Assembly: GCF_000173075.1 (NCBI RefSeq)
Contig: NZ_ABVL01000004.1
Coordinates: forward strand, 248,001-312,000
Origin: Chthoniobacter flavus Ellin428
GTDB taxonomy: Bacteria > Verrucomicrobiota > Verrucomicrobiia > Chthoniobacterales > Chthoniobacteraceae
Direction: 5' to 3'
DNA: 64,000 bases
In this document: in pieces, positions 1 through 9,800 of the stretch
Layout of the letters: every line of letters begins with the position of its first letter
How positions within the stretch are numbered: position 1 is the stretch's first letter
Position numbers and translations under genes: made by a program
The notes under the pieces: generated by a model
Database searches by the model: none
Told to the model about the DNA's origin: nothing
Seen by the model: only the letters and a program-made list of their open reading frames with translations

Positions 1-1
1 C

Positions 2-2608
2 GTGGAGAACTCCTCCAGAGGTGCGCACAAGCCTCGGCGATTTGTGCCGCCGAACCCGACGACGCCGAAGCGTCCGCGATCGGCTACTTCCATTCCGAAT
101 CCGGCACAGAAAATATCCGGAGGGAACAGGCGGCTTCTGCTCTTGTTCAGCCTGCTCGCGGTTGCCTCATACTGCTTTGTCACGTCGAAGGACGATGTGG
201 CGCCGCAATTGGTGCGGGATCAAAGGGTAGCTTCCATCAAGGCACACTCGAATGCGAATCTAGCGCCTAAAACTGCAGTCGATTCCCGGCCTGCTACCAC
301 TCCGGTTCCGGTGGAAGATTCCTCAAAGAATTCCACGCCCGTGCCTGCTCCCGCCCCGGCGTTACCACAGACGGATCCGATTGCCTGGCTTTGCGATCAC
401 CGGGAGCGTGCGCCAAAGCAACTCGTTCTGCGAACGCCTGTGATTTTCGCGGTCACCGAGAACCATAAGGAAAGCGGCAAAGTGGAGGTTCCTGCGGGTG
501 CGACCGCGCAGATAGTAGACTTCACAGCAACGACTGTGGACCTGCGGGTCGTCAATGCGACGGTTCGAATTCCGGTTGACATCACCAACCTGCGCATGCT
601 CGCGCAGGCGGCGATGGAGGGGCGAACCCCCGCCGCTGTGGCTTCCGCAGAGGTTCAACCAATGCACGTAAACTCTCGCACGGCTGTCCTCTCGCGGCGA
701 TTCGCCCATCCCAGTGCTCCGCTCAATCTCGAGGATCTCAAAACGCTCAAAGCCAATTTGGACAAGGAACCATGGAAAAGCGGCTACGCTGCGCTGGCGG
801 CGGATCCACACTCGCGAGTGGGAGGTCGAATGTCTGGACCGTTCGCGGAGGTGGGCCGGGCCCCCAACGTAAACCTAGGGCCGTGGCGGAATGACATGAC
901 TTCCATCTGGTGTCTTGCCCGGATGTGGTATTTTACCGGCAACAAGGCCTATGCTCAAAAGGCGCACGATATTTTAATTGCTTGGTCGACGACCCATAAG
1001 GTCTTTAGCGGTCGCGAGGCCACCCTGGATCTCGGCGATTATGCCTACAAGTTCGTTGGAGGAGCGGAAATTCTGCGGGGCACTTGGCCAGGCTGGACCG
1101 AAGCGGACACGGCCACGGTAAAAAACTATTTCGCCAAGGTCCTTTTGCCCGCCACGAACAAGTACGGTGAAAACATGTATGGCGCGGGTAACAAGGGCGC
1201 GCTTTCCATGGTTGCCGCCGCCTTGATGGAGATTTTCAATGACGATCCCGCCAAGCTGGAGGCCACCTTGTGGCAGTATCGTGCGCTTCCACACATCGGG
1301 ATTCGTAATTCCAATCCTATTGGCGAGCTCGGCGACTCTCTTCGCGACCAAGGACACTTCCACGGCCAATTCCTCTCTCTTGCCATGTTGGCCGAGACGC
1401 TCTGGAAGCAAGGGATCGATCTCTATTCGGAGCAGGACAACCGCCTGCTCGCCGTGGGCGAATATTTCGGAAGAGTCAACTTGCAAGTTCCTACTCCCTT
1501 TCTCCCCTTCGGTACTACCGACGCATATTACACTGCCGATAATACCAACCATGGTTGGGATCATGGTAGGATGGTCCTCAACCTGGTCCACGGCGCGTAT
1601 GTAGTCCGAAAGGGACTCCAAGCCCCCTATGTCGAGATGAGGCGCCAGCAGCTGCCTATCGACGGCGAAAGTTTCATGTTCGAAAAGGTGGTTGATCACT
1701 CCACCGCGCTGCCTCTTCCGGCCCTTTCGTTTCCCGGTACAGCTTCTGTTACCCGGGGCATGCATGATGTGGACATAGGACGTGCGGGGCCAGCCGGGAC
1801 CAGCTCTTACTCCGGCGGGAACTGGAAGGTCAAAGGCTCGGGGGATCCACGCCACCCCGACCAGAGCTGTCATTTCACCTACAAGGCAGTTACGGGAAAT
1901 TGCGCGATTATCGCCAAGGTTGAGTCGATCGAAGATAATAGCGGAAACGCCAGATCAGGCGTCATGCTTCGCGCCAGCCTCGACCCGAACGCCACTCGCG
2001 GCCTGATGTTAATCAACAAGAAAGGTCAGGCCGAACAGAACTTCCAGGGATTCAGCATCTACGGTGGGTCCAACTACGGCACCAAAGCTCTTGGCATCAA
2101 TCAAACCTCCTATTGGGTAAAGCTTGAACGGGTCGGCAGGATCCTCGCTGGCTACATTTCCCAAGACGGAACCAATTGGGCGGCAACCGATGTGGGCCAG
2201 TACAACGAGATGCCCGAGACCGTCTATATCGGTTTGGCGGTATGTTCGGGAAGCAGCGGGGCGCTGAACTCAACCACCTTTACCCACGTGCAGATTACCG
2301 GTGGCGACGATGAGGCTCCGGCTACCATCCCTGCGCCTCCTGTGGCACTGCTGGCGTCGCCGGGCGAAAAATCGGTTCCCCTGCGCTGGCAGCCTTCACT
2401 CGGGGCGAGGTGGTATTTGGTCAAGCGCGCCACGACCAGTGGCGGGCCATACACGACCATAGCCAAAGCAACGGACTACTCCTATGTGGATACCTCTGTT
2501 ACTGGCGGCGATAACTATTACTACGTTGTCAGCGCCGTGAATTCAGCCGGCGAAAGCGCCAATTCGCCCGAGGACACCGTCAAACCGGAGGGCTGGCGGC
2601 TCCGCTGA
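2..2608 (+). CDS. Membrane-anchored alginate-lyase-superfamily protein with C-terminal FN3 (5' end may lie outside window)
   Basis: The frame opens with GTG at base 2, so the true start may be upstream. The 868 residues comprise a basic N-terminus, one hydrophobic segment at about 44-60 (signal anchor), a Pro/Ala/Thr-rich linker to about 125, an alpha-toroid lyase domain at about 230-575, a concanavalin-like beta-sandwich (DUF1349-like) at about 590-770 and a fibronectin type III domain at about 775-865. The lyase domain shares with the next two lyases the runs PWRNDM, ARMWYFTGN, LDLGDYA, NKG and RDQGH, the last being typical of the alginate lyase superfamily (PF05426). The substrate is probably a uronic-acid polysaccharide, but this is inferred. 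Its extreme 3' end is repeated as a remnant at 6511-6610. Confidence 0.8.
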   Translation: MENSSRGAHKPRRFVPPNPTTPKRPRSATSIPNPAQKISGGNRRLLLLFSLLAVASYCFVTSKDDVAPQLVRDQRVASIKAHSNANLAPKTAVDSRPATTPVPVEDSSKNSTPVPAPAPALPQTDPIAWLCDHRERAPKQLVLRTPVIFAVTENHKESGKVEVPAGATAQIVDFTATTVDLRVVNATVRIPVDITNLRMLAQAAMEGRTPAAVASAEVQPMHVNSRTAVLSRRFAHPSAPLNLEDLKTLKANLDKEPWKSGYAALAADPHSRVGGRMSGPFAEVGRAPNVNLGPWRNDMTSIWCLARMWYFTGNKAYAQKAHDILIAWSTTHKVFSGREATLDLGDYAYKFVGGAEILRGTWPGWTEADTATVKNYFAKVLLPATNKYGENMYGAGNKGALSMVAAALMEIFNDDPAKLEATLWQYRALPHIGIRNSNPIGELGDSLRDQGHFHGQFLSLAMLAETLWKQGIDLYSEQDNRLLAVGEYFGRVNLQVPTPFLPFGTTDAYYTADNTNHGWDHGRMVLNLVHGAYVVRKGLQAPYVEMRRQQLPIDGESFMFEKVVDHSTALPLPALSFPGTASVTRGMHDVDIGRAGPAGTSSYSGGNWKVKGSGDPRHPDQSCHFTYKAVTGNCAIIAKVESIEDNSGNARSGVMLRASLDPNATRGLMLINKKGQAEQNFQGFSIYGGSNYGTKALGINQTSYWVKLERVGRILAGYISQDGTNWAATDVGQYNEMPETVYIGLAVCSGSSGALNSTTFTHVQITGGDDEAPATIPAPPVALLASPGEKSVPLRWQPSLGARWYLVKRATTSGGPYTTIAKATDYSYVDTSVTGGDNYYYVVSAVNSAGESANSPEDTVKPEGWRLR

Positions 2609-2835
2609 GCAACTGGAACTGACGGATATGAACGCTCCAAACATTCACCAGCGTCACCCTGTCCCCTGGCGCGAAGCAACCCGTCCTCGGCCACGGCTGC
2701 GGAATCGCGTTCGAAACTCCCGACGACTCGCCGCCTTCCACCGCATGCTCGCTAAGGGCCGGCTGAGACGACCAGAGCTTTCACTATAACCCAAAACCTA
2801 ACCCACAACCTAACGCAGAACCCGCCCCCAAGAAC
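2609..2835 (+). repeat. Intergenic repeat, copy 1
   Basis: This 227-base spacer upstream of the second lyase is repeated with about 90 percent identity at 6611-6830 upstream of the third lyase. It ends in short AACCTAAC-type tandem units at about 2790-2820, and copy 2 has one unit fewer. Indels relative to copy 2 break any short frame, so it looks non-coding. It probably carries the promoter of the downstream lyase, though no convincing -35/-10 pair was picked out and there is no clear Shine-Dalgarno before the ATG at 2836. Confidence 0.75.
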
Positions 2836-5718
2836 ATGAAACAAAAAAACTCAATTCTAACAGCCGTAGCATTCCTGCTTCTGCTAACGCTCGGATTGGC
2901 CCGGGCACAGGCTTATACTCATCCCTGCATTCCTGCGACCCTCGACGATATGGCCACCCTCAAGGCCAGCCTGAATCAGGAACCCTGGAAGTCTGGCTAC
3001 GCTGCGCTCGCGGCCGACAGCCATTCCTCGCTGAACTACACCATGCAGGGCCCGTTCGCGACCGTCACCCGCAACCCCGACTCAAACCTCAACCAATGGC
3101 GGAGTGACATGAGTGCTGTGGATTGTCTCGCGCGCATGTGGTATTTCACCGGCAACACCGCCTACGCCCAGAAAGCCCACGACATCCTCATTGCCTGGGC
3201 GAACACCCAGACGAGCTTCGGTGGCCAGGAGTCCGGCCTCGACCTCGGTGACTATGCCACCTCTTATGCCGGCGGCGCGAGCATCCTGCGCGGCACCTGG
3301 TCCGGATGGACGGCTGCCGATACGGCGGCAGTTAAAAACCTTTTCCTGAATGTTTACTGGCCCGCGTGCTCGGCCGCGGGCAACACCGTTGGCCCCGCCA
3401 ACAAAGGTTCTCTCAACATGAAGGCTGGTCTCGCGATCGCCGTTTTCTGCGCCGACACCACCAAGTTCAACCACGTTATTGACCTCTACCGCACCGTCCA
3501 CAGCGCAGGCCTTTTGGATAGCCTGGCCACTGGCGAACTAGGTGAGACGGGCCGTGACCAAGGCCACTCTTTCGGTGAGCTTTTGAGCGACGCCTTCATA
3601 GCCGAAATCGCGTGGAAGCAAGGCGTGGATCTCTATTCCGAATTGGACAACCGGTTGCTTGCCTGCGGCGAATACTACGCCCGCAACACCCTCGCCACTG
3701 ATAATCCTTTTGTTCCTTTTGGCACGATTGATTATAACTATTACGTCAACAATGCTGACGTGGGAACTTACACCGCGAATTCCTCCTGCATGTTCCTCCT
3801 TCAAAACGCGTATAAAAATCGCGAAGGCCTCGCCACCCCCTGGATGGACCGCAAAATCCAGTCCCAGCCGATTGATGGCGGCAATTGGATGTATGCCAAG
3901 ACTGCGGACTTCACCACGGCCACTCCTGCGGCGGCCAATAGTTTTCCGGCGGTTTCACTGGCATCGGGCGGATTGACTTTGACAACCCTTGGCACGCAGA
4001 CCGCGGGACGCAGCGCTTCTTATGCGAACGGCGTGTGGACGTTGACGGGACTCGGGGGCGGAGTCTGGAACGACGTGGGCAAGAATGACGATTGCCAATT
4101 TGCTTACCAAACGATGACCGGTGACTGCGCCATGATTGCCATGGTCACTTCCGCCCAATATTCGGGCACTAACAACGGCAAGGCGGGATTGATGATTCGC
4201 GACAATCTCATCAACACCGTTTCGCAGCGCGCTTGGATCGGAATCGTGCCCGCGGCCACAAACCTGCTCGAATCTCATCAGCGCGGCTGGACCGAAAACT
4301 GGGGAGGGTCCGGCTGGGACGACCGTTCGCAAGCGCTTCCTCCGGGCATGCCCTACTGGCTCAAAATCGAACGCCGGGGTAACCTTATTTGCACCTTCAC
4401 TTCGCAGGATGGCACCAGTTGGGCGTCTACGATTTGTTCCTACTACGCCAACCTGCCGTCCACCCTCTACATCGGTCTGTTCGTTTGCAGTGGGACGGCG
4501 TCAACAAGCACCGCCACCTTCGCCAACGTGGCATTCACGGGCGGAAGCGGTGGCCTGGTGACGACTCCGGCCGCTCCGGCGACCTTGTTCGCTTCCGGCT
4601 CCAGCAAGGCCATTACCGTGCGCTGGCTGCCTTCTTTTGGCGCCACTAGTTATGACCTGCTGCGCTCCACGACCTCCGGCAGCGGCTATGCCGTCATCGC
4701 CAGTAATCTCTCCACGGCCACGACGAGTTATGTGGACGGGTCGGCGGCCGCAGGCACGGCCTACTACTATGTGGTTCAGGCGAAAAACTCCGCCGGCACC
4801 AGCGGCAATTCACCCGAGTTCGGCGCTGCTCTGCTCACGCCACTGGTCAACATTGCCTTCGGAGGCACGGCCAGTTCCAGCGTGACTGGTGCCCCCTCTT
4901 GGGAGGCACCCGCCCAAGCCTTCGACAGCAACCCCGGCTCAAAATGGTATAACGGCAACGCCACCAACCCCGGCCCCACCGGCTGGCTCCGCTACGACTT
5001 CGGCTCGGGCAACGCGCAGGTCATCAAGCGCTATACAGTTAACAGCGCCGACGTGGCGACGCGCGACCCGAAGGACTGGCAATTCCAAGGCTCGAACGAC
5101 GGTTCGACCTGGACGACGCTTGACACGCAGAGCGGTCAGACCTTCGCCGATCGGTCGCTGCAGAACATCTACAACATCGGCAACACTACTGCCTACCGCT
5201 ACTACCAGCTCAACGTTACTGCCAACAACGGCGCCGGCTCGCTAGCGATCGCCGAACTGGGTCTGTGGTCCGATACCGGTCGCACGATCCAGGACGGCAC
5301 CTACCGCGTTGTCAGCCGCAAGAGCAACAAAGTCCTCGACCTCGTTAATGGCGGGACTGCCGATGGCACCGATGCCGTTCAATGGGGTTGGAGCGGCGGC
5401 AACAGCCAAAAGTGGACTATCACCCACCTAGGCAATGGCCAATATCAGGTCCAAGGTCTCGCCAGCGGAAAGCTGCTCGAAGTAACGAATGCATCCACTG
5501 CCAATGGCGCGATCGTGCAGATCTGGCCATCGAATAATAACAACTGCCAAAAGTGGACGATCACGCCGGCGGGCGATGGAGCCTACAGGCTTCTGAACGT
5601 GAACAGCGGCAAGGCTGCCGACGTCAGTGGCGGCAGCACCGCCGATGGAGCGGCCGTCATCCAGTGGCCTTACAGCGGCGCCACCAATCAGCTGTGGCAG
5701 CTGTCCATTTCTCCATAA
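2836..5718 (+). CDS. Secreted alginate-lyase-superfamily protein with FN3, F5/8C and ricin-type lectin domains
   Basis: The 960-residue protein has a classical signal peptide (KQKN, a hydrophobic core, then ARAQA at about 25). Domains in order are the lyase alpha-toroid at about 27-370, a concanavalin-like beta-sandwich at about 375-575, FN3 at about 578-668, an F5/8 type C (discoidin, CBM32-like) domain at about 670-815, and a ricin-type beta-trefoil at about 818-960 with repeated QxW-like motifs (NSQKWTI, NCQKWTI, TNQLWQL). The carbohydrate-binding tail suggests an enzyme that acts on insoluble polysaccharide outside the cell. It is a close paralogue of the gene at 6831, with an almost identical signal peptide. 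A GC-rich hairpin follows 14 bases after the stop. Confidence 0.88.
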   Translation: MKQKNSILTAVAFLLLLTLGLARAQAYTHPCIPATLDDMATLKASLNQEPWKSGYAALAADSHSSLNYTMQGPFATVTRNPDSNLNQWRSDMSAVDCLARMWYFTGNTAYAQKAHDILIAWANTQTSFGGQESGLDLGDYATSYAGGASILRGTWSGWTAADTAAVKNLFLNVYWPACSAAGNTVGPANKGSLNMKAGLAIAVFCADTTKFNHVIDLYRTVHSAGLLDSLATGELGETGRDQGHSFGELLSDAFIAEIAWKQGVDLYSELDNRLLACGEYYARNTLATDNPFVPFGTIDYNYYVNNADVGTYTANSSCMFLLQNAYKNREGLATPWMDRKIQSQPIDGGNWMYAKTADFTTATPAAANSFPAVSLASGGLTLTTLGTQTAGRSASYANGVWTLTGLGGGVWNDVGKNDDCQFAYQTMTGDCAMIAMVTSAQYSGTNNGKAGLMIRDNLINTVSQRAWIGIVPAATNLLESHQRGWTENWGGSGWDDRSQALPPGMPYWLKIERRGNLICTFTSQDGTSWASTICSYYANLPSTLYIGLFVCSGTASTSTATFANVAFTGGSGGLVTTPAAPATLFASGSSKAITVRWLPSFGATSYDLLRSTTSGSGYAVIASNLSTATTSYVDGSAAAGTAYYYVVQAKNSAGTSGNSPEFGAALLTPLVNIAFGGTASSSVTGAPSWEAPAQAFDSNPGSKWYNGNATNPGPTGWLRYDFGSGNAQVIKRYTVNSADVATRDPKDWQFQGSNDGSTWTTLDTQSGQTFADRSLQNIYNIGNTTAYRYYQLNVTANNGAGSLAIAELGLWSDTGRTIQDGTYRVVSRKSNKVLDLVNGGTADGTDAVQWGWSGGNSQKWTITHLGNGQYQVQGLASGKLLEVTNASTANGAIVQIWPSNNNNCQKWTITPAGDGAYRLLNVNSGKAADVSGGSTADGAAVIQWPYSGATNQLWQLSISP

Positions 5719-5732
5719 CACCTTCACCTCTT

Positions 5733-5759
5733 GCCCCGCGCTCCTTTGGAGCGCGGGGC
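5733..5759 (+). terminator. GC-rich hairpin between lyase and 233-aa gene
   Basis: A perfect 12-bp inverted repeat (GCCCCGCGCTCC / GGAGCGCGGGGC) with a TTT loop is followed by CTCTTTT, consistent with an intrinsic terminator for the lyase gene. A diverged equivalent sits at 10438-10469 in front of the second 233-aa gene. It ends only 14 bases before the ATG at 5774, so it also lies in the leader of that gene. Confidence 0.75.
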
Positions 5760-5773
5760 GCTCTTTTCCGAAC

Positions 5774-6475
5774 ATGCTTTCAAATATGCTTCCTCCCCGC
5801 GGCATTGCCGTCGGAGTAGTTCTCGTGTGTGCGCTGGGCGTCACAGCGCACTACATCGGCACGCCTTTTCCGCTAACGTCGCCCGCCGCTTCCATTCCGA
5901 CACATGCTTCTGCACGTCTCACGGAGTCCAGCCCGCCGCTCCTGTCTGAGCCGCAGCTCTCGTCCCTAACGGAGCTTCCTGGCGACGTTCCACTGTCATC
6001 ATCCGGTGACGGAACTGATCCCCGCATCCTGCTAGAGCGCCGTTGCCTTGCTATCGCAGAACACGACCCATTCGCGGCGATGAAAATGGCGGTCGCCAAC
6101 CACCTCCAAGAAGTCGATTCCGGTCTGTCCGCCAGCCTCATAGCCCAGTGGGCGACCCAAGACTTCGAGCACGCTTACGAGTGGACCAAAGCGCAGGAGC
6201 CCGATGCCTTGCGCGACGACATGCTCGCCCGCCTCGCCTATTTGCGGGCGCAATCCGATCCCGTAGCCGCCGCGCGCCTGGTGGCCACCGACATATCCGC
6301 CGGTCCCGCCCGCGACGAGGCGGTCATCTCGGTTATCCATCAATGGACGCTCCAAGACGCGCGGGGTGCGGCGCTTTGGGCTCAGTCTCTCCCCGACGAA
6401 TCCCTCCGCCAGCGCGCCTCCGACGAAATCGCGGGCCTCGCCGCAGCCCCTTTCCCCGTGAAAGGGGCCCGATGA
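5774..6475 (+). CDS. Membrane-anchored helical-repeat protein, copy A (233 aa)
   Basis: I chose ATG 5774 because it gives a 233-residue protein exactly matching the length and start of paralogue B (10480-11181). A hydrophobic segment at about 10-28 acts as signal anchor or signal peptide, followed by a Ser/Pro-rich linker and, from about residue 85, helical repeats of the type W-x-x-x-D-x-x-x-A-x-x-W with LP and R positions (ATQDFEHAYEW, TLQDARGAALW, AQSLPDESLR). Such repeats are common in uncharacterised Verrucomicrobia proteins. No catalytic motif is seen and the function is unknown. The C-terminal half is nearly identical to copy B, while the first 80 residues have diverged, which suggests gene conversion or selection on the tail. 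Confidence 0.75.
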   Translation: MLSNMLPPRGIAVGVVLVCALGVTAHYIGTPFPLTSPAASIPTHASARLTESSPPLLSEPQLSSLTELPGDVPLSSSGDGTDPRILLERRCLAIAEHDPFAAMKMAVANHLQEVDSGLSASLIAQWATQDFEHAYEWTKAQEPDALRDDMLARLAYLRAQSDPVAAARLVATDISAGPARDEAVISVIHQWTLQDARGAALWAQSLPDESLRQRASDEIAGLAAAPFPVKGAR

Positions 6476-6510
6476 AACCGCTGCCGCGAGGGATACCTCT
6501 ATTACCATCT

Positions 6511-6610
6511 CGGTAACTATTACTATGTTGTTACCGCCGTCAATTCCGCCGGCGAAAGCGTCAACTCGCCCGAAGACAACGCCAAGCCGCAGGGCGGGCG
6601 GCTCCGCTGA
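6511..6610 (+). pseudogene. Remnant of an FN3-ended lyase gene
   Basis: Read in frame this encodes NYYYVVTAVNSAGES followed by NSPED and a C-terminal GGRLR before the stop at 6608-6610. That is nearly the same as the last ~32 codons of the first lyase (2511-2608). No start or upstream lyase sequence remains. The homology with the downstream flank of the second 233-aa gene stops at about 6501, which marks the deletion junction. It is best read as the 3' stump of a deleted second copy of the first lyase gene. Confidence 0.8.
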
Positions 6611-6830
6611 GCGGCTGGAACTGACGGATATGAACGCTCCAGACATTCACCGGCGTCGCCCAACCTTTGGCGCGAAGCAACCCGTTCTCGGCCACGGCTG
6701 CGGGACCGTGTTCGAAACTCCCGACGACTCGCCGCTTCCACCGCATGCTCACCACCCGCTAAGGGCCGGCTGAGACGACCAGAGCTTTCACTATAACCCA
6801 GAACCTAACGCAGAGCCCGCCCCCAAGAAC
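6611..6830 (+). repeat. Intergenic repeat, copy 2
   Basis: Second copy of the spacer at 2609-2835, again directly upstream of a lyase with the same signal peptide. It is slightly shorter, mainly by one short AACCTAAC-type unit. It is continuous with the FN3 remnant on its left, showing that the duplicated block ran from the end of a type-1 lyase into a type-2 lyase. Confidence 0.75.
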
Positions 6831-9800
6831 ATGAAACAAAAAAACTCAATTCTCACAGCCGTAGCATTCCTGCTTCTGCTAACGCTCGGATTGGCCCGGG
6901 CACAGGCTTATACTTATCCCTGCATTCCTGCGACCCTCGACGATCTGGCCACCCTCAAGGCCAGCCTGAATCAGGAACCCTGGAAGTCTGGCTACGCCGC
7001 GCTCGCGGCCGACAGCCATTCCTCGCTGAACTACACCATGCAGGGTCCGTTCGCGACAGTTACCCGCAATCCCGACTCGAACCTCTGGCCATGGCGGAAT
7101 GACATGATTGCGGTGTTCAACCTCGCACGCATGTGGTATTTCACCGGCAACACGGCTTATGCCCAAAAGGCGCACGACATCCTCCTCGCATGGGCGAACA
7201 CGCAGACGAGCTTCGGGGGGCAGGAATCCGGCCTCGACCTCGGCGACTACGCCTTCCGCTACGCAGGCGGAGCGAGCATCCTGCGCGGCACCTGGCCCGG
7301 ATGGACGCCCGCGGATACGACCACCGTCCAAAACTATTTTCTGAATGTCTTTTGGCCCGCTTGCTCAGCCAGCGGCAACACCCCCGGCGAAGCCAATAAG
7401 GGCTCTCTCAACATGGTCGCCGGTATGGCGATTGCCGTTTTCTGTGACGATACGGCCAAGTTCGACCATGTGATCGACGTCTACCGCACCTACCCGGGCT
7501 CCGGCCTGCCCAACAACCTGCCCACGGGCGAGATGGGCGAGACGGGCCGTGACGCAGGCCACTGCCAAGGCGACCTCCTGTCCAAGGCGCTCCTCTCGGA
7601 AATCGCCTGGAAACAAGGCGTGGACCTCTTCTCCGAATTGGACAACCGGCTGCTCGCCTGCGGCGAATACTACGCCCGCAATACTCTCGCCCTCGATAAT
7701 CCGTTCGTCCCTTACGGCACCGTTGATTACACCTACTATGTCAATGCGGCGGGATCCTACACGGCCAGTCGCTCGATGCTTTATATCATCCAAAACGCCT
7801 ATAAAAATCGCCGCGGCCTGCTGACTCCTTGGATTGACCGCAAACTCGAACAACAGCCGGTGGACATGGACAACTGGATGTATGCCAAGACCGCCGACTT
7901 TACGACCGCCACTCCGCTGCCGGCGATTGTTCGCCCGGCGGTTTCACTGGCCTCGAGCGGCCTAACCCTGACCACCCTTGGCACCCAGACGGCGGGAAGC
8001 AGCGCTTCTTACGCGAACAATGTGTGGACGGTCAGCGGCCTCGGGAACGGAGTCTGGAACGCTACGGGTAGGGCTGATGACTGCCAATTCGTTTACCAAG
8101 CGATGACCGGCGACTGCGCCCTGGTTGGTCAGGTCACCTCATTCACATCTTCTGGAACCCAAAATGGCAAGTGCGGGTTGATGTTGCGCGATAATCTGTC
8201 CCCCACCGTTTCGGAGCGTGGCTGGATCGGAGTTACGTGGCAGAACTCCACAACCACCAACCTGATGGAATGCCGGCAGGATGGTTGGACGGAAAACTGG
8301 GGTGGAGCCGGCTGGAGCACACGTTCACAAGTGCTTCCTCCGGGACTGCCTTACTGGCTCAAAATTGAGCGCCGAGGTAACCTGGTTACCACCTACAGTT
8401 CGCAGGACGGCACCAGTTGGGCACCTATTATCAGCTCCTACTATGACAATCTGCCGTCCACCGTTTACATCGGCATGTTTATATCCAGCGGGACTACGAC
8501 GGCCAACACCGCCACCTTCGCCGCCGTGGCCTTCACCGGTGGCGGCGGCGGCCTGGCGGCGACTCCACCGGCTCCGGCGGCCGTGTTTGCCGACGGCTCC
8601 AGCAAAGCCATTACCGTGCGCTGGCTGCCTTCCTTCGGCGCGACCGCTTACGACGTGCTCCGCTCCACCACTTCCGGCAGCGGCTATACCGTCATCGCCA
8701 GCAATCTTGGCACCGCCACTACCAGCTATGTGGACACGACGGTGGCCACTGGCACGACCTACTACTATGTGGTCCGGGCGAAAAACTCCATCGGCACCAG
8801 CGGCAACTCGCCCGAGTTCGGAGATTCTTTGCTTCCTTCGCCGATGGTTAACCTCGCCTTCAGCGGCGTCTCGTCGGCATTCGCCAACAGCGGCGCCGGC
8901 ACCCAGGGCTCCGACCAGGCGTTTAACCGGAACCCTGGCTCCAAGTGGGTCGGTTCCTCGCCAACGGGCTGGATCCAGTATGACTTCGGGGCGGGCAACG
9001 CACAGGTGGTGAAGCGATATACGATCAACAGCGGCGACGTGCCCGCGAGCAATCCGACCAGCTGGAACTTCTGCGGCTCACAAGACGGCGTCAATTGGAC
9101 GACCCTCGACTCTCAGAGCAACCAGTCTTTCGCCGATTGGTTCCGAGTGAATACCTATAACATCGGAAACACCACCGCCTTCCGATATTACCAGCTCCAG
9201 ATTACGGCCAACAACGGGGACACCACCGTGCAACTCTCGGAACTCGGTCTGTGGGGCGACAGCGGACAAACCATTCCGAACGGCATCTACCGCGTCGTCA
9301 GCCGCAAGAGCAACAAGGTCCTCGACGTCGCGAACGGTGGGACTGCGGACGGCACGGATGCCGTTCAATGGGGCTGGAGCGACGGCAACAGCCAAAAGTG
9401 GACCATCACCCACTTGGGTAACGGTCAATATCAAGCCGTGGGCCTCGCCAGCGGCAAGTTGCTCGAGGTCACGGGGGCCTCCACTGCCGACGGGGCCATC
9501 GTCCAGATTTGGCCCTCGAACAATAACAACTGCCAGAAATGGACCGTCATACCCGTGGGCGACGGAGCCTACAAATTCCTGAACGTAAACAGCGGCAAGG
9601 CCGCCGACGTCAGCAGCGGTAGCACCGCCGACGGAGCGGCCGTCATCCAGTGGCCCTACCACAGTGGCGACAACCAGCAATGGACGCCCAGCCTCACTAT
9701 CGGAACGACGGCTGGCAGCCTTGTTCACCAATGGAAATTCGATGAAACCAGCGGCACAACGGCGGCGGATTCAGTTTCAATCGGAGCCACTCCCGCCACG

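Noticed and set aside
974..1873. 299-codon minus-strand frame inside the first lyase gene
   Set aside because: It lies opposite a gene with clear domains. Its translation is Arg/Gly/His-rich without motifs, a shadow of the high-GC coding strand.
2627..2790. Short frame starting ATGAACGCTCC in both copies of the lyase spacer
   Set aside because: The reading frame is broken by indels between the two copies, so it is not conserved as protein.
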